Shown here: piece by piece, positions 1 through 8,326 of the stretch
Layout: every line of letters starts with the position of its first letter
Position numbering within the stretch: the first letter of the stretch is position 1
Source: Candidatus Magnetocorallium paracelense
GTDB lineage: Bacteria > Nitrospirota > Thermodesulfovibrionia > Thermodesulfovibrionales > Magnetobacteriaceae
Direction: 5' to 3'
Length of the DNA: 64,000 nt
Assembly (NCBI GenBank): GCA_029001845.1
Contig: JAREWP010000077.1
Span: 62,001 to 126,000, forward strand
Program-made: the position numbers and the translations under genes
Notes under the pieces: generated by a model
The model's input: only the letters and a program-made list of their open reading frames with translations
Databases searched by the model: none
Told to the model about the DNA's origin: nothing

Positions 1-308
1 TTTATACTGTCAACTTTAGTTAAAATAATCCCTTTGTCGTCATCGTAAGGCAAAGGATTATGATTTGGTATAAAGACCAGTCTGTAATTTGAAATTAAAT
101 CTACAGCGAATTCATTCTTTCTTGAACCTGATAACTCGTGCCTTCTTTCAGGGGGGAGATGTGAAACATCGGCTAAAGTGGGTGCTGCTTTTAGTACCAT
201 CATGCGCCGCTTTATGGCGCATCCTCTTACCTTGCCGTATTCTTTTATTAGCTCCCTCTCCGAATTAAATGTTCTCTCTAATTTCTTTGTCTTAAAGGTT
301 ATATTCAT
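1..308 (-). CDS. higB: HigB/RelE-like toxin, 3' end cut by window edge
   Basis: Reading from an ATG at 308 towards the left edge gives an open frame of about 102 codons with no stop. It begins MNITFKTKKLERTF and contains HELSGSRKNEFAVDL and YRLVFIPNH, the pattern of the HigB / plasmid maintenance killer family of RelE-fold mRNA interferases. The family cleaves mRNA on the ribosome and is neutralised by an HTH antitoxin (HigA) usually encoded just downstream, which here would lie outside the window. An 18-bp perfect dyad at 416-433 upstream is a candidate autoregulatory operator. The family call is by motif recall; activity and the partner cannot be judged. Confidence 0.7.
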   Translation of the reverse strand, partial: MNITFKTKKLERTFNSERELIKEYGKVRGCAIKRRMMVLKAAPTLADVSHLPPERRHELSGSRKNEFAVDLISNYRLVFIPNHNPLPYDDDKGIILTKVDSI

Positions 309-415
309 AATTATAATTTATCTTTACCAATTTAGTAAAGAGTTTTTCGTCAGTCTAACATAATAGTTTCATGAATGTAAACAATCAATACAATAAGAAA
401 GATGATATTGTTTAA

Positions 416-433
416 ATAATATCGTGATATTAT
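416..433. promoter_or_regulatory. Perfect dyad, candidate toxin-antitoxin operator
   Basis: ATAATATC-GT-GATATTAT is a perfect 8-bp inverted repeat with a 2-bp centre, about 110 bp upstream of the HigB-like start codon on the minus strand. Toxin-antitoxin operons are commonly autorepressed through such dyads. The assignment rests only on symmetry and position. Confidence 0.35.
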
Positions 434-469
434 CAGCGGGATGCAGAGGTTTTATTAGTTCAAATTTCA

Positions 470-601
470 TTAGGACTTTAATCTGACAAATGATGATTGA
501 TCTGTGTACCCTAAGACTCCTGCTATGTCTGTCATAAGTCCATACACTTTATCAAAGATTTTCAATGTCTTAAATCCACACTCTTCACCTGCCCTGATCA
601 T
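470..601 (-). pseudogene. AraC-type HTH fragment (43 codons)
   Basis: The minus-strand frame from ATG at 601 to the stop at 470 ends in DIAGVLGYTDQSSFVRLKS. This resembles the second helix-turn-helix of AraC/XylS regulators (consensus IA..LGY.DQS.F.R). Only the C-terminal part is present, with an in-frame stop just upstream and no full-length AraC domain nearby, so it is most likely a decayed remnant. Confidence 0.35.
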
Positions 602-689
602 CTCTTATTGGATGTTTTAAGGTCAATTTCACTGATATAATCAGTTACAATTGTTTTGTCCTCAAGCAGAATTCCCTCTTGTAAATACG

Positions 690-869
690 TTAAGTTTTTC
701 ATTTTACCTCCAAGATAAGGAAGCCGCAGAAATGCTTAAAGTATCTGAGCCTACTATCTGGAGGCTTTTAAAAGAAGGTAAACTACGCATTCCATCATGC
801 TGCCGAATATATCTATTGTGTTGTGTTTATGACCATGTGCAATATATAATAAAGTCATGGCAGTTATAA
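690..869 (+). pseudogene. Excisionase-family HTH fragment
   Basis: The frame contains DKEAAEMLKVSEPTIWRLL followed by KEGKLR, the MerR-like winged helix of the excisionase/HTH_17 family (usual form: tv.EvAelL.vs..tiyrlik.GkLpa.kig). After the helix pair the sequence turns into unrelated residues, so the wing and C-terminus are lost. No clear RBS is present. Such genes accompany integrases or toxin systems; no integrase is visible here. A second broken copy lies at 1580-1725. Confidence 0.45.
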
Positions 870-1195
870 CCATACCAAGGGCATTAAGTGACAAGCTCGG
901 CGAAGAGGCAACAGACGCCCTTGTTGATGTAATTAATAAGATTGAGCCTGATAACGGGAAAATAAAGGCCGAACTTACCAAAGAGCTTGTAACCAGGGAT
1001 ATATTCGATGAAAGAATGAAATCCCTTGAGAGTAAAATAGAGTCCTTTGTTACCAAAGCCGAGTTCTTGGAAGAGAGTGGTAAAACGAATGAAAGAATAA
1101 CCAGAGTTGAAGGAGAACTCAAGCTCATGCGCTGGATGATGGGCATTATAATTGCCGGAGTTGTCTCTCTTATTATGAAAGCATTCTTCATGTAA
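857..1195 (+). CDS. Small coiled-coil membrane protein, CCDC90/DUF1640-like
   Basis: A 112-aa protein with an N-terminal head (MAVITIPRALSDKLGEEATDAL), a long charged heptad-like stalk (about residues 35-88) and one C-terminal hydrophobic segment (about 92-110). This head-stalk-anchor layout is that of the bacterial CCDC90/DUF1640-like family, thought to form membrane-anchored trimeric coiled coils. No enzymatic motif is seen. A second protein of the same design lies on the opposite strand at 2062-2352. Confidence 0.6.
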   Translation: MAVITIPRALSDKLGEEATDALVDVINKIEPDNGKIKAELTKELVTRDIFDERMKSLESKIESFVTKAEFLEESGKTNERITRVEGELKLMRWMMGIIIAGVVSLIMKAFFM

Positions 1196-1243
1196 TATTC
1201 CTCAATAAAGTCCTTTTTTTTAACCTTTGCTAAATCTGCTGCA

Positions 1244-1432
1244 ATGTCACAGATAGAAATCTTTCAGAAGATACTTAAAGGCAAAACAAAATTAATCAAT
1301 CTCAAGGTTAGTCCTGTTTTATTACAAATGATCGATGAGACTATAAGTAGTGATGATGAGGTGTCCAGCAGAACTGAGCTCATAGAAAGATGCTTGTTAA
1401 AATACTTAGAAGGAAAGGTAAATTATAAATAG
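1244..1432 (+). CDS. Ribbon-helix-helix-like small protein
   Basis: 62 aa. The segment KLINLKVSPVLLQMIDE followed by SSRTELIERCLLKYLEG fits a CopG/Arc-type ribbon-helix-helix fold (short beta strand, helix, turn, helix). Such proteins are usually antitoxins or small repressors. No toxin partner is adjacent. The repeat C1 begins six bases after its stop codon. No strong RBS is visible upstream. Confidence 0.5.
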   Translation: MSQIEIFQKILKGKTKLINLKVSPVLLQMIDETISSDDEVSSRTELIERCLLKYLEGKVNYK

Positions 1433-1437
1433 ATAAT

Positions 1438-1572
1438 CAATGTCATTAACTTAAGGAGCAAAGCACCTTTCGCCTTCAGCGGCTAAACTCGAAGGCTCCG
1501 CTTCGCTGCGCCTTCTCAGACATGACCCGCTTCCGTCGGAAGGTGCTTCACCCCTTAAGTTAATGGTATTGA
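1438..1572 (+). repeat. Repeat C, copy 1 (about 135 bp, inverted ends)
   Basis: Begins CAATGTCATTAACTTAAGG and ends CCTTAAGTTAATGGTATTGA, so the two ends pair over about 30 bp. Inner arms include a hairpin around GAAGGCTCCGCTTCGCTGCG and one around CTTCCGTCGGAAG. Other copies: 10891-11024 (inverted), 16261-16394 and a left-end fragment at 32151-32186. MITE/REP-like; no transposase is in the window. Confidence 0.85.
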
Positions 1573-1579
1573 ATAGATA

Positions 1580-1725
1580 ATGGAAAAATTCTATACTGTC
1601 AAGGAAGTGGCAGAAATATTAAGAGCTGCCAGATCAACAATTTATACTCATATGAAAAGAGGAGAATTAACACCTTACTCGAAAAGGCTATAGAAGACTT
1701 GCTAAAGAAATACGAAAAGAAATAA
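1580..1725 (+). pseudogene. Frameshifted excisionase-family HTH gene
   Basis: ATG at 1580 opens a frame reading MEKFYTVKEVAEILRAA, then RSTIYTHMKRGELTPY, which is the excisionase/HTH_17 helix-turn-helix. It stops at 1693. A different frame over 1681-1725 reads EKAIEDLLKKYEKK and stop, the expected C-terminal tail of such proteins. The residues normally joining them are missing, consistent with a small deletion that shifted the frame. Confidence 0.5.
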
Positions 1726-1766
1726 CCACACCATTAATTATAAAGGGGGCCATTGAGGAGCCAAGA

Positions 1767-2054
1767 ATGAAACTTTTTCTATTACTTATAACAATCCTGT
1801 TCATATCCTGCACACAGAGCGAAGAACCCGGAACACCTCCGGCAAATACTCTAACGGAACCGATAATGAAAGTCAGGGAGATCGGCGCACGTGAGAACCT
1901 GAGATCGATCAATAAAGCGATAAAAACATTTCACGCAGGCAATGGGAGATACCCGGAGAGCTTAGAGGAGCTGGCTGAAAAGATGATGTTAGATATAGAT
2001 GCTTCTCTGTATGATTACGATCAGGAAAGCGGGGTAGTCAGCGCGGTTGAATAG
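1767..2054 (+). CDS. Lipoprotein with pseudopilin-like (GspG-type) domain
   Basis: 95 aa. Residues 1-15 form a lipoprotein signal with lipobox FISC (Cys15). The mature part contains ARENLRSINKAIKTFH followed by NGRYPESLEELAEK, the alpha-spine and loop pattern of type II secretion major pseudopilins (GspG/PilE fold), here with a lipid anchor in place of the N-methylated pilin helix. No prepilin peptidase site is seen. Function unknown; a soluble pilin-like lipoprotein is the structural guess. Confidence 0.55.
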   Translation: MKLFLLLITILFISCTQSEEPGTPPANTLTEPIMKVREIGARENLRSINKAIKTFHAGNGRYPESLEELAEKMMLDIDASLYDYDQESGVVSAVE

Positions 2055-2061
2055 ATGAGGA

Positions 2062-2352
2062 TTAAAGGAGTTTGACCAAGGTGGCAACTATAGCGGCCTG
2101 GGCTACCAACATACCCGCTATCCATTTAAGGATATCGGCTTTTGTGTTGGTCATTTCCAACTTGAGGGATGTTTCAAGTTCTTTCATTTCATGTTTAAGC
2201 TCTCTAACATCTCCCTTGGTAGCTAAATCCTGTATAGAGCTGTTTTGTGCTTCTTTAAATGCCTCGGACAAGCCTTTGGCCTGCTCTTCAGTGAAGTCAT
2301 GCTCTTTTAAACACTCTACAAATTTAAGTGTATCGAAAGTAACCGTAGCCAT
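2062..2352 (-). CDS. Small coiled-coil membrane protein, CCDC90/DUF1640 family
   Basis: 96 aa from the ATG at 2352 (MATVTFDTLKFVECLKE). The frame stays open upstream, but this start matches the family's N-terminus. HDFTEEQAKGLSEAFKEA is a typical CCDC90/DUF1640 head, followed by a charged coiled coil (TKGDVRELKHEMKELET) and a C-terminal membrane helix (IAGMLVAQAAIVATLVKLL). Bacterial members form trimeric head-neck-stalk structures tethered to the membrane. Role unknown; it is 3' to 3' with the lipoprotein gene ending at 2054. Confidence 0.65.
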   Translation of the reverse strand: MATVTFDTLKFVECLKEHDFTEEQAKGLSEAFKEAQNSSIQDLATKGDVRELKHEMKELETSLKLEMTNTKADILKWIAGMLVAQAAIVATLVKLL

Positions 2353-2436
2353 GCTCTTATTATACATATCTCTCTGCTTGAAAGACAAGATTGATTCAGG
2401 TGAGGACGAAGGGTATAGAGTAAAAGTCCACACCCC

Positions 2437-2583
2437 TGACTAACCCAAATACCATCAGTCAAACTTACGGAAGTAGATGATGACGTCATTCTGAGTGACA
2501 CCATAAGAAAGCTGTCCCGAACAGGACGTGGAGAGTTGTTTAATGAGGCTGTGCAGGATTTACTGAGGGTTTATCAGGAGTAG
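2437..2583 (+). pseudogene. Remnant resembling a ribbon-helix-helix protein
   Basis: An open frame without a start codon reads SVKLTEVDDDVILSDTI then RKLSRTGRGELFNEAVQDLL before a stop at 2583. The helix-turn-helix layout resembles small RHH DNA-binding proteins, but no ATG, GTG or TTG lies in frame after the upstream stop. Probably a fragment; the family is uncertain. Confidence 0.25.
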
Positions 2584-2674
2584 AGGCCGTGCGGATCAGC
2601 GAGAGTGCATAACCTTTCACATTGCTCCGGAGCAGAAGAACTACAGGCAGCTCTGTGTCAGGCGTGATTAAGGC

Positions 2675-2930
2675 TTATTCTCTGTGAAAGCCGATCTTGC
2701 TTTTAGTTTTACTCTTCGGTTCCATTAACTGCCTTATGGCATCAAAGACTATTTTAAACTGCTTTTTCCATACTGTCTTCTTTCATTTACAGCTCTTTAT
2801 AGCTTTATAGCTTAAAGCCATTTCTCTGAGCTTTACAAATGCCCTCATGATTTGGATATTTACCTGTATTGCTCTTTCACTGTTAAGGACGCTTGAGAGC
2901 ATAGCTATAAAGTGGCGGTTATTGGAGTTT
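2675..2930 (-). pseudogene. C-terminal remnant of an ORF6N-domain (phage-type) protein
   Basis: Two minus-strand frames together give the characteristic C-terminal half of ORF6N-domain proteins: [20 protein letters not shown] then RAFVKLREM in one frame and, after a shift near 2750, KIVFDAIRQLMEP with a basic end IGFHRE before the stop at 2675. ORF6N proteins are phage or plasmid-associated DNA-binding proteins of about 150-200 aa. The N-terminal domain is absent and the frame is broken, so this is a pseudogene. It fills most of the otherwise gene-free stretch 2584-2957. Confidence 0.6.
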
Positions 2931-2957
2931 TTTATGGTTGTGAAAGGATAGGAAGAA

Positions 2958-3290
2958 TTAACACTTGAAACCTCTTTTTTTACATATCATTTTGTAGGCA
3001 TGGTTAATTCCCTGTGTGATCTGATGGGCGATTTTTTCTTTTTCGCGATCATTGCCGTGGAGGTCGGGGTGATACTTTTTTAATAGTTTTTTCCACGCAC
3101 TTTTTACTGTTTCTATATCGGAATTATAGGAAATTTCAAGATTGGCATAATACCCGGCCAGCTCGGAATCGTAGTCGTTGTCCTGAACGCTATTGGACCC
3201 CGCCGGTTCTTCGCTGTAAACCGGAGAGCTTTTTTCACTCTTTGGAATAGAGGCTCTCAAAATAGTAATAAGTCTCTTAGCAATGCTCAT
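2958..3290 (-). CDS. J-domain (DnaJ-like) protein
   Basis: 110 aa. The C-terminal two thirds match a J domain: [20 protein letters not shown], then [13 protein letters not shown] with the invariant HPD tripeptide, then helix [17 protein letters not shown] domains stimulate Hsp70 ATPase activity. There is no Gly/Phe-rich or zinc-finger region, so this is a small class C co-chaperone, not canonical DnaJ. It lies in the accessory zone, far from dnaK at 54850. The N-terminal 40 residues are basic and low in complexity. Confidence 0.75.
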   Translation of the reverse strand: MSIAKRLITILRASIPKSEKSSPVYSEEPAGSNSVQDNDYDSELAGYYANLEISYNSDIETVKSAWKKLLKKYHPDLHGNDREKEKIAHQITQGINHAYKMICKKRGFKC

Positions 3291-3452
3291 GTCGTAATCT
3301 CTTCATAGTTTAACATGCATAGTAACTCAAGGAAAAGAGGGGAAATTGGAGTTGGTATGACAATTTTGTATCTTCTCGCTGACTGCTCTTTTTTTAGGCT
3401 GATTTATTCCGGTTTGTCATACAGATTTGATTTGTAAGTCAGTAAAAATCTC

Positions 3453-3641
3453 TTAAATTTTTATCTTGTCAGCATATGTTGTTATATTAGGCTCATCTTC
3501 ATAGGAGAAAAGCTTATCTATTTCACGGTTTAATTCATCTGAAATCTTTACCTGTGATTTGAAGCAATTGTGTTTTTTTTCGTTTTCTGTAAAGAGTATA
3601 TTGAAAACGGCTTCCAGTTTTTCAGTATTTGCTTTTTTCAT
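3453..3641 (-). CDS. Hypothetical protein, 62 aa
   Basis: Begins MKKANTEKLEAVFNILFTEN and is charged and mostly helical in character, without signal peptide or membrane segment. It precedes the J-domain gene on the same strand with a gap of 162 bp. No family recognised. Its size and codon use are compatible with a real small gene, but a chance frame cannot be excluded. Confidence 0.35.
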   Translation of the reverse strand: MKKANTEKLEAVFNILFTENEKKHNCFKSQVKISDELNREIDKLFSYEDEPNITTYADKIKI

Positions 3642-3662
3642 ATCTATCAGTCTATTTAACTT

Positions 3663-3790
3663 AAAAACAGCAGTCCGCTATCAGCCTTCAGCCTGGGAAA
3701 GAATTGATGTTATGCCAATAATAAGCTTCACCTTATGGGTGAAGGTGTTTTGAACCATAAAATGTTGCAATTTAAAAGCTGATAGCTGAC
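3663..3790 (+). repeat. Repeat A, copy 1
   Basis: Carries CAGTCCGCTATCAGCCTTCA near its left end and GCTGATAGCTGAC at its right end, with an inner TTCACCTTATGGGTGAA hairpin. It matches the reverse complement of 22715-22868 over nearly its whole length. Partial copies: 9503-9587, 15560-15620, 28074-28126, 48504-48602 and 54541-54642. Confidence 0.8.
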
Positions 3791-3820
3791 TCGTTATATA
3801 TAATATCCTATATAAATTGA

Positions 3821-3876
3821 AAAAGTATGTCGGTAAAATGCTGATTTTTTTGTAGGTAAAACACCTACATACTTCA
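3821..3876 (+). repeat. Repeat B, copy 1 (nested hairpin)
   Basis: Shares TATGTCGGTAAAATGCTGAT and the following T-run and GTAGGT...ACCTAC hairpin with 16114-16170. In this copy an outer stem AAGTATGT/ACATACTT encloses the whole unit. It abuts the 3' end of the histidine kinase gene and may end transcription from either side. Confidence 0.7.
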
Positions 3877-3878
3877 GT

Positions 3879-6407
3879 CTATTCACCTGAACGGAAGGCA
3901 GCCCCTTTTTCAATCGTTTTTACCACTACATGGCTTAACTGCTCAATGGTAAAAGGCTTGTGTAAAACTCCTTTAAATCCGTACTCTCCATAATTCGACA
4001 GAATACCGACATTGGAATATCCGCTCATTACCAAAGCATTTGCATTCACATCGGTTTCAAGTATTTGTCTCAAAGCCTCTTCTCCGCCCATCCCTCCGGG
4101 AACCGTGAGATCCAATATAATGATATCGAAAGGCCTGGCCTCCTCTATGGCTTGTTTGTATAACTCAACTGCCTTTTCTCCATCTTCCGCGACTTCTGTT
4201 TCATAACCCAGCTCTGTCAGAAAATTCCAACAGGCTTCTCTAATGATTTCTTCATCGTCCATTACAAGTATTTTTCCGCTGCCTTTTGCTATTTCCGTCT
4301 GCTCTATATAGGTTTCCGACAATTCTTTTTCAACAGCAGGAAGACAGATCGTACACACAGTACCGACTCCGGGTTCTGATTCAATGTTAATGTATCCCTG
4401 ATGCTTCCTGATTATAAAGTAAGATGTTGACAATCCCAGACCTTTGCCTTTCCGCTTTGTCGTAAAAAAAGGATCGAATACTTTTGCTATATTTTCCTCT
4501 GATATTCCGGTTCCGTAATCTTTAATCAATATCCTGATATAAGGGCCTGCATTAACTGAAAAAAGATTATCCCGATCAAGCTCGACGGGCTCTGCAACTA
4601 TATCCGTTACACCGCCTACGGGCATTGCCTGTACCGAATTCATGAGAACATTGCCAAATACCTGTCTGATCTGATTCTCGTCCACTTCGGCAATCAGACG
4701 ATCGTGAATTTCAAGCCGGCTCCTGACGCTTGTTCCCGTTAATACAAAGGATGCGACTTCCCTGAGCATTAAACCAATATCCTTTACTTTTTTAACAGGA
4801 CTGCCGCCTTTTGAAAAGGTAATCAATTGATCTGTAAGGAAATTCGCCTGCTTTATTGCAAGTTCTATTATTTCAAATATTGAATTAATCTTTTCAGAGG
4901 CGGTGATTTTTTTCCTAACAAATTGTATATTCAGTAAGATACCGACTAAAATATTATTGAAATCATGGGCAATACCTCCTGCAAGCGTACCGACCGATTC
5001 GAGCCTTTGTGATTCTATAAGTCTTTCTTCCATTTTCTTACGTTCCGTTATATCTTTTGCATTTACCACAATGCCCGTCACAGCTCCGGCGGAATCGACG
5101 ATCGGGTAGTACCAGACATCCATATATATTCTTCCCAAACCTTTGAAATTAAACCATGCCTGATAGTTGACCTGTTCTCCGCTCAGGCATGTGTCAAGAT
5201 TTTTCTTTACAGACTGCTCAAAGATATCTTCTCCAAGAATTTCACGAACGGAACGTCCCTCTATACTCTCTCGTTCCGTCATATGGGCTCTCAGGTATGC
5301 GTCGTTTACAGTGATATAAATATAATCTCTGTTTATTATGGACATATGTTCTCTCGATGTCGATACGATACGCTCGTAATTTCTCAATTGCTCCTCTATC
5401 TTTAGTCGTTCACTGATATCTTCCACCATTTCTATGGCAGCCCTTACATTGCCTTCATGATCGGTCAGCGGTGTCGATATAATTCTGTAGTTTCTTACTT
5501 CCCCTCCGGAAGGAGTTTCGGTAACGGAAGTGCAGGTTTTACCTTCCAGGAGAGTTTTGATTGTAGGACAATAAGAACAGATTTCTTCTTTGGGAGGATT
5601 GTTAAAACTTTTATAGCATATCTCTTTTTTTTCCGTATCGATCTTGGGAAACCATTCTTTCATTTTGTTATTCAGCGCCAGTATCTCCATTTTTGAACTT
5701 ATAAGAGAAATACCGACTCCAATATTATCGACGACGCTCCTGTATTTCTCCTCAGACTCCCTGAGCTCCGATGTACGTTTCTTTACGGTTTCCTCAAGCT
5801 CTTCGGTAAATCTTGCAATTCTGCAGAATGATTGCTTTATATACCACCAGACAGGGATTAAAAATACCACGGACAGAAAGATCATAATATACAGCTTCTT
5901 CCTGACCCTGTCTCTCAGTTTTACAAAAAACTCTTCGTTGTTATAGAATGTCGCCTCACCGAGGAGCTCTTTTGTCTGCCCGGTATATAAAGGAATCCTG
6001 GCAATAAAACATTTGCTGCAATAGGTATCCCCCATCGATACTTTTATAAACTTGTCAATTTCATCTCCTGTATGTAATGCACTTGTATCTACCTCAAGCG
6101 TAACCCCTTTAAGCAAGGGGGTTTTACTGGCCGGTTCGTTAAACAAAAGCATTCGATCCAGTCTGCCAAGGAGGTTGGCATAATCGGTATCATCTTCCAT
6201 TGTCTCCAATATCTCGACAATGTTCTCCGAGTATGCCTGAGACAGAGCTGTGGACTCCGCCATGGCAAATGCCCTGAATTGAGGCTCTACCGTTGTCAGC
6301 CAGTATATGCCTGCAAATACCGGTATTGCTATTACCACTGTTATAAAGAGCAGGCTTATTTTAGCCTGTCTTTCTGTTTTTGCGTCTTTATGTTGATCAC
6401 TCTTCAT
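3879..6407 (-). CDS. Hybrid sensor histidine kinase (two PAS, HisKA, HATPase, receiver)
   Basis: 842 aa membrane sensor. TM helices at about 19-38 and 172-190 enclose a periplasmic sensor with a CSKC motif (130-133). A first PAS (about 220-335) has a Cys-rich segment (C264, C277, C280), a second PAS spans about 345-455. HisKA phospho-acceptor is H481 in GGIAHDFNN. HATPase has FGNVLMNSV (N box), DYGTGI and the GKGLGLS lid, and a C-terminal receiver has D766 in IIILDLTVP. It should autophosphorylate and relay phosphate intramolecularly. No response regulator or output gene is adjacent, so the target is unknown. Confidence 0.93.
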   Translation of the reverse strand: MKSDQHKDAKTERQAKISLLFITVVIAIPVFAGIYWLTTVEPQFRAFAMAESTALSQAYSENIVEILETMEDDTDYANLLGRLDRMLLFNEPASKTPLLKGVTLEVDTSALHTGDEIDKFIKVSMGDTYCSKCFIARIPLYTGQTKELLGEATFYNNEEFFVKLRDRVRKKLYIMIFLSVVFLIPVWWYIKQSFCRIARFTEELEETVKKRTSELRESEEKYRSVVDNIGVGISLISSKMEILALNNKMKEWFPKIDTEKKEICYKSFNNPPKEEICSYCPTIKTLLEGKTCTSVTETPSGGEVRNYRIISTPLTDHEGNVRAAIEMVEDISERLKIEEQLRNYERIVSTSREHMSIINRDYIYITVNDAYLRAHMTERESIEGRSVREILGEDIFEQSVKKNLDTCLSGEQVNYQAWFNFKGLGRIYMDVWYYPIVDSAGAVTGIVVNAKDITERKKMEERLIESQRLESVGTLAGGIAHDFNNILVGILLNIQFVRKKITASEKINSIFEIIELAIKQANFLTDQLITFSKGGSPVKKVKDIGLMLREVASFVLTGTSVRSRLEIHDRLIAEVDENQIRQVFGNVLMNSVQAMPVGGVTDIVAEPVELDRDNLFSVNAGPYIRILIKDYGTGISEENIAKVFDPFFTTKRKGKGLGLSTSYFIIRKHQGYINIESEPGVGTVCTICLPAVEKELSETYIEQTEIAKGSGKILVMDDEEIIREACWNFLTELGYETEVAEDGEKAVELYKQAIEEARPFDIIILDLTVPGGMGGEEALRQILETDVNANALVMSGYSNVGILSNYGEYGFKGVLHKPFTIEQLSHVVVKTIEKGAAFRSGE

Positions 6408-6472
6408 ATATCGCCGCTACTTTTTTATATATTTTCATGCTTTGTGGCAGCCCGGAGGGGCATCAATGTCTA

Positions 6473-8326
6473 TTATAGTCTTTTTACAAGTTTATATAAT
6501 TCAGGATAATCGGATTTTACTTCGTTAATCTCTTGTGTAAGCATATTCAGGGCTGACGGTACATGTTTCAGAAAGTATCTTTTACCCTTTTCAAGGGAAA
6601 GGAAGGCATAAGCGCCGAGAGCCTGCATATGCCTTTGGAGCCTACAGGGAATGAGAGTATTTAAAAATTCTTTATCATCAAAGCGACTGCCATTTTTTTC
6701 CCTCATTGCCTTTATATAATAATTAAGCAGAAAATCTCTCTGCCTGTTGTCTATATATATATAGGGGTCCCATAAAAACGAGGCAATATCGTATGCCGGC
6801 GGACCTGCTCTTGCACCCTGATAGTCAATGATTTTTATGCTGTCAGGAGATGGAATCATAATATTTTGAGACTGAAAGTCGCGATGTATAATTGTTTTTG
6901 TAAAATTATCCGCTTTCACGGCAAGGTTATGGAAATCTCTTTCAAGTTTTTCTTTAGTAAACTCGACGCTCTTTAAGCTTTTGACAAATTTTTCGAAAAA
7001 ATATTCGGTTTCCCAACGGAGGTGATCATAATCGAATACTCTCTCTTTCAGGGCGGGACAGTCATCTATATCCGACAATGGTATGGAGTGGAGCATAACG
7101 GTTACATCTAATACTCTTTTGCAAATACCCCTTGTCTCTGCGATACTTCGAGGGATTTTAAAAAAGTTGTATATCGACAGATCGCCAAGGTCTTCGAATA
7201 TAGCGGTTTTAGTGGAATTGTCGTGAGAGTATAACTCAGGAACAGGTATGGAACAGGTTCGGAAGAATTTCGTAAATTCAATGTGCCTTTCAAAGTCAGG
7301 GTCTTTATCTCCGGATGTCATGAGTATAACACTCTTTTGTTGCTCGTTACGCCTGTAATATCTCCTGTCCGACCCCCCGGCGCCTACGAGAAATCCCCGG
7401 TTTTCCTCGGAGTATTCTCTTATATCCGATTCCTTTAAATGTATTAGATAATCGGGACCAATAATTGCGTTTTCATATTTGTGACCGCTCTCGGTAAGGC
7501 ATCGGGGAAGAAGAATGCAGTCTCTCAGATATATATCTTTTCTAACCTTCGCTCCCTCCTCGATAACTACATATCCGTTGGCATGTACATCTTTACCGTC
7601 ACATATGTCGCGAGCCGCGTACACCATCTCTCCCTCTCTTCTCAACAGCTCAAAAACCGTCCGGGCAAAAGATGAAGGTGTGCCGGTGTCGCTCCAAAAA
7701 CAGCCGCTCACATCGAAGGTTCCGATTTTGTATCCTTCCTTAACAGCTCTTTCCCAGATATTGACTACGCTTGATATTCCTTTAGGCAGAAGGTCGAGAA
7801 ATTTATCGTTATAAACGGCGACGCCGGTAAAGGCCATGTTGTGGAAATTGTCGGATTTGCCGGTTCCGATTCCGACGAAGCAGCCCTTTTTATTCAGTAT
7901 AACGTTGTTAAAGGGTTCGCAGTCGTGTGTGGCCAGGGTTACAAGATTATCAGAGCTAAGATGGTATTTCAAAAGCTCTTTCATGTCGATATCGGAGACA
8001 ATATCGGAGTTGTGGACTAAAAATGTTCCTCCCTTTAAAAAGGCTTCGGCATTTTTCAGAGCCCCTCCGGTACCAAGAATATTTTTTTCGTGAAACAGGA
8101 AGATATCGTTTTTATAATCGGAGTTTTTGACCCACTTTTCTATTTTATCGCTCATGTAGTGAGTATTCACTGCGATTCCCTGTAGAGGCAGTTCGTGCAG
8201 TCTGTCCACTATGGTTTGAATAACAGGTTTACCAAGCAGAGGGAGAAGAGGCTTTGGAAGGGATGAAGTGATTGGTCTGAGTCTCTTGCCGTATCCGGCG
8301 GCAGGAATAAAGACTTTAATAGCCAT
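6473..8326 (-). CDS. Fused MurU-type nucleotidyltransferase and AmgK-type sugar kinase
   Basis: 617 aa. Residues 1 to about 230 form a sugar-1-phosphate nucleotidyltransferase (PAAGYGKRLRPI, then LPKPLLPLLGKP; D of HNSDIVSDID). Residues of about 330-600 form an aminoglycoside-phosphotransferase-like kinase with HRDFQSQN (catalytic loop) and KIIDYQGARAGP (metal-binding Asp). In Pseudomonas, AmgK phosphorylates MurNAc/GlcNAc at C1 and MurU makes UDP-MurNAc, bypassing de novo synthesis; here both are in one chain. The start overlaps the end of the upstream NamZ-like gene by 11 bp, strongly suggesting one cell-wall salvage operon. Substrate is inferred, not proven. Confidence 0.8.
   Translation of the reverse strand: MAIKVFIPAAGYGKRLRPITSSLPKPLLPLLGKPVIQTIVDRLHELPLQGIAVNTHYMSDKIEKWVKNSDYKNDIFLFHEKNILGTGGALKNAEAFLKGGTFLVHNSDIVSDIDMKELLKYHLSSDNLVTLATHDCEPFNNVILNKKGCFVGIGTGKSDNFHNMAFTGVAVYNDKFLDLLPKGISSVVNIWERAVKEGYKIGTFDVSGCFWSDTGTPSSFARTVFELLRREGEMVYAARDICDGKDVHANGYVVIEEGAKVRKDIYLRDCILLPRCLTESGHKYENAIIGPDYLIHLKESDIREYSEENRGFLVGAGGSDRRYYRRNEQQKSVILMTSGDKDPDFERHIEFTKFFRTCSIPVPELYSHDNSTKTAIFEDLGDLSIYNFFKIPRSIAETRGICKRVLDVTVMLHSIPLSDIDDCPALKERVFDYDHLRWETEYFFEKFVKSLKSVEFTKEKLERDFHNLAVKADNFTKTIIHRDFQSQNIMIPSPDSIKIIDYQGARAGPPAYDIASFLWDPYIYIDNRQRDFLLNYYIKAMREKNGSRFDDKEFLNTLIPCRLQRHMQALGAYAFLSLEKGKRYFLKHVPSALNMLTQEINEVKSDYPELYKLVKRL

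Noticed and set aside
754-1191. 145-aa frame opposite the CCDC90-like gene at 857-1195
   Set aside because: Antisense shadow; its residues mirror the real coding frame and it has no family resemblance.
6408-6475. GG-N10-GC upstream of the histidine kinase
   Set aside because: The -12 element lacks TTGC and the -24 element lacks TGGCAC, so it was not called a sigma-54 promoter.
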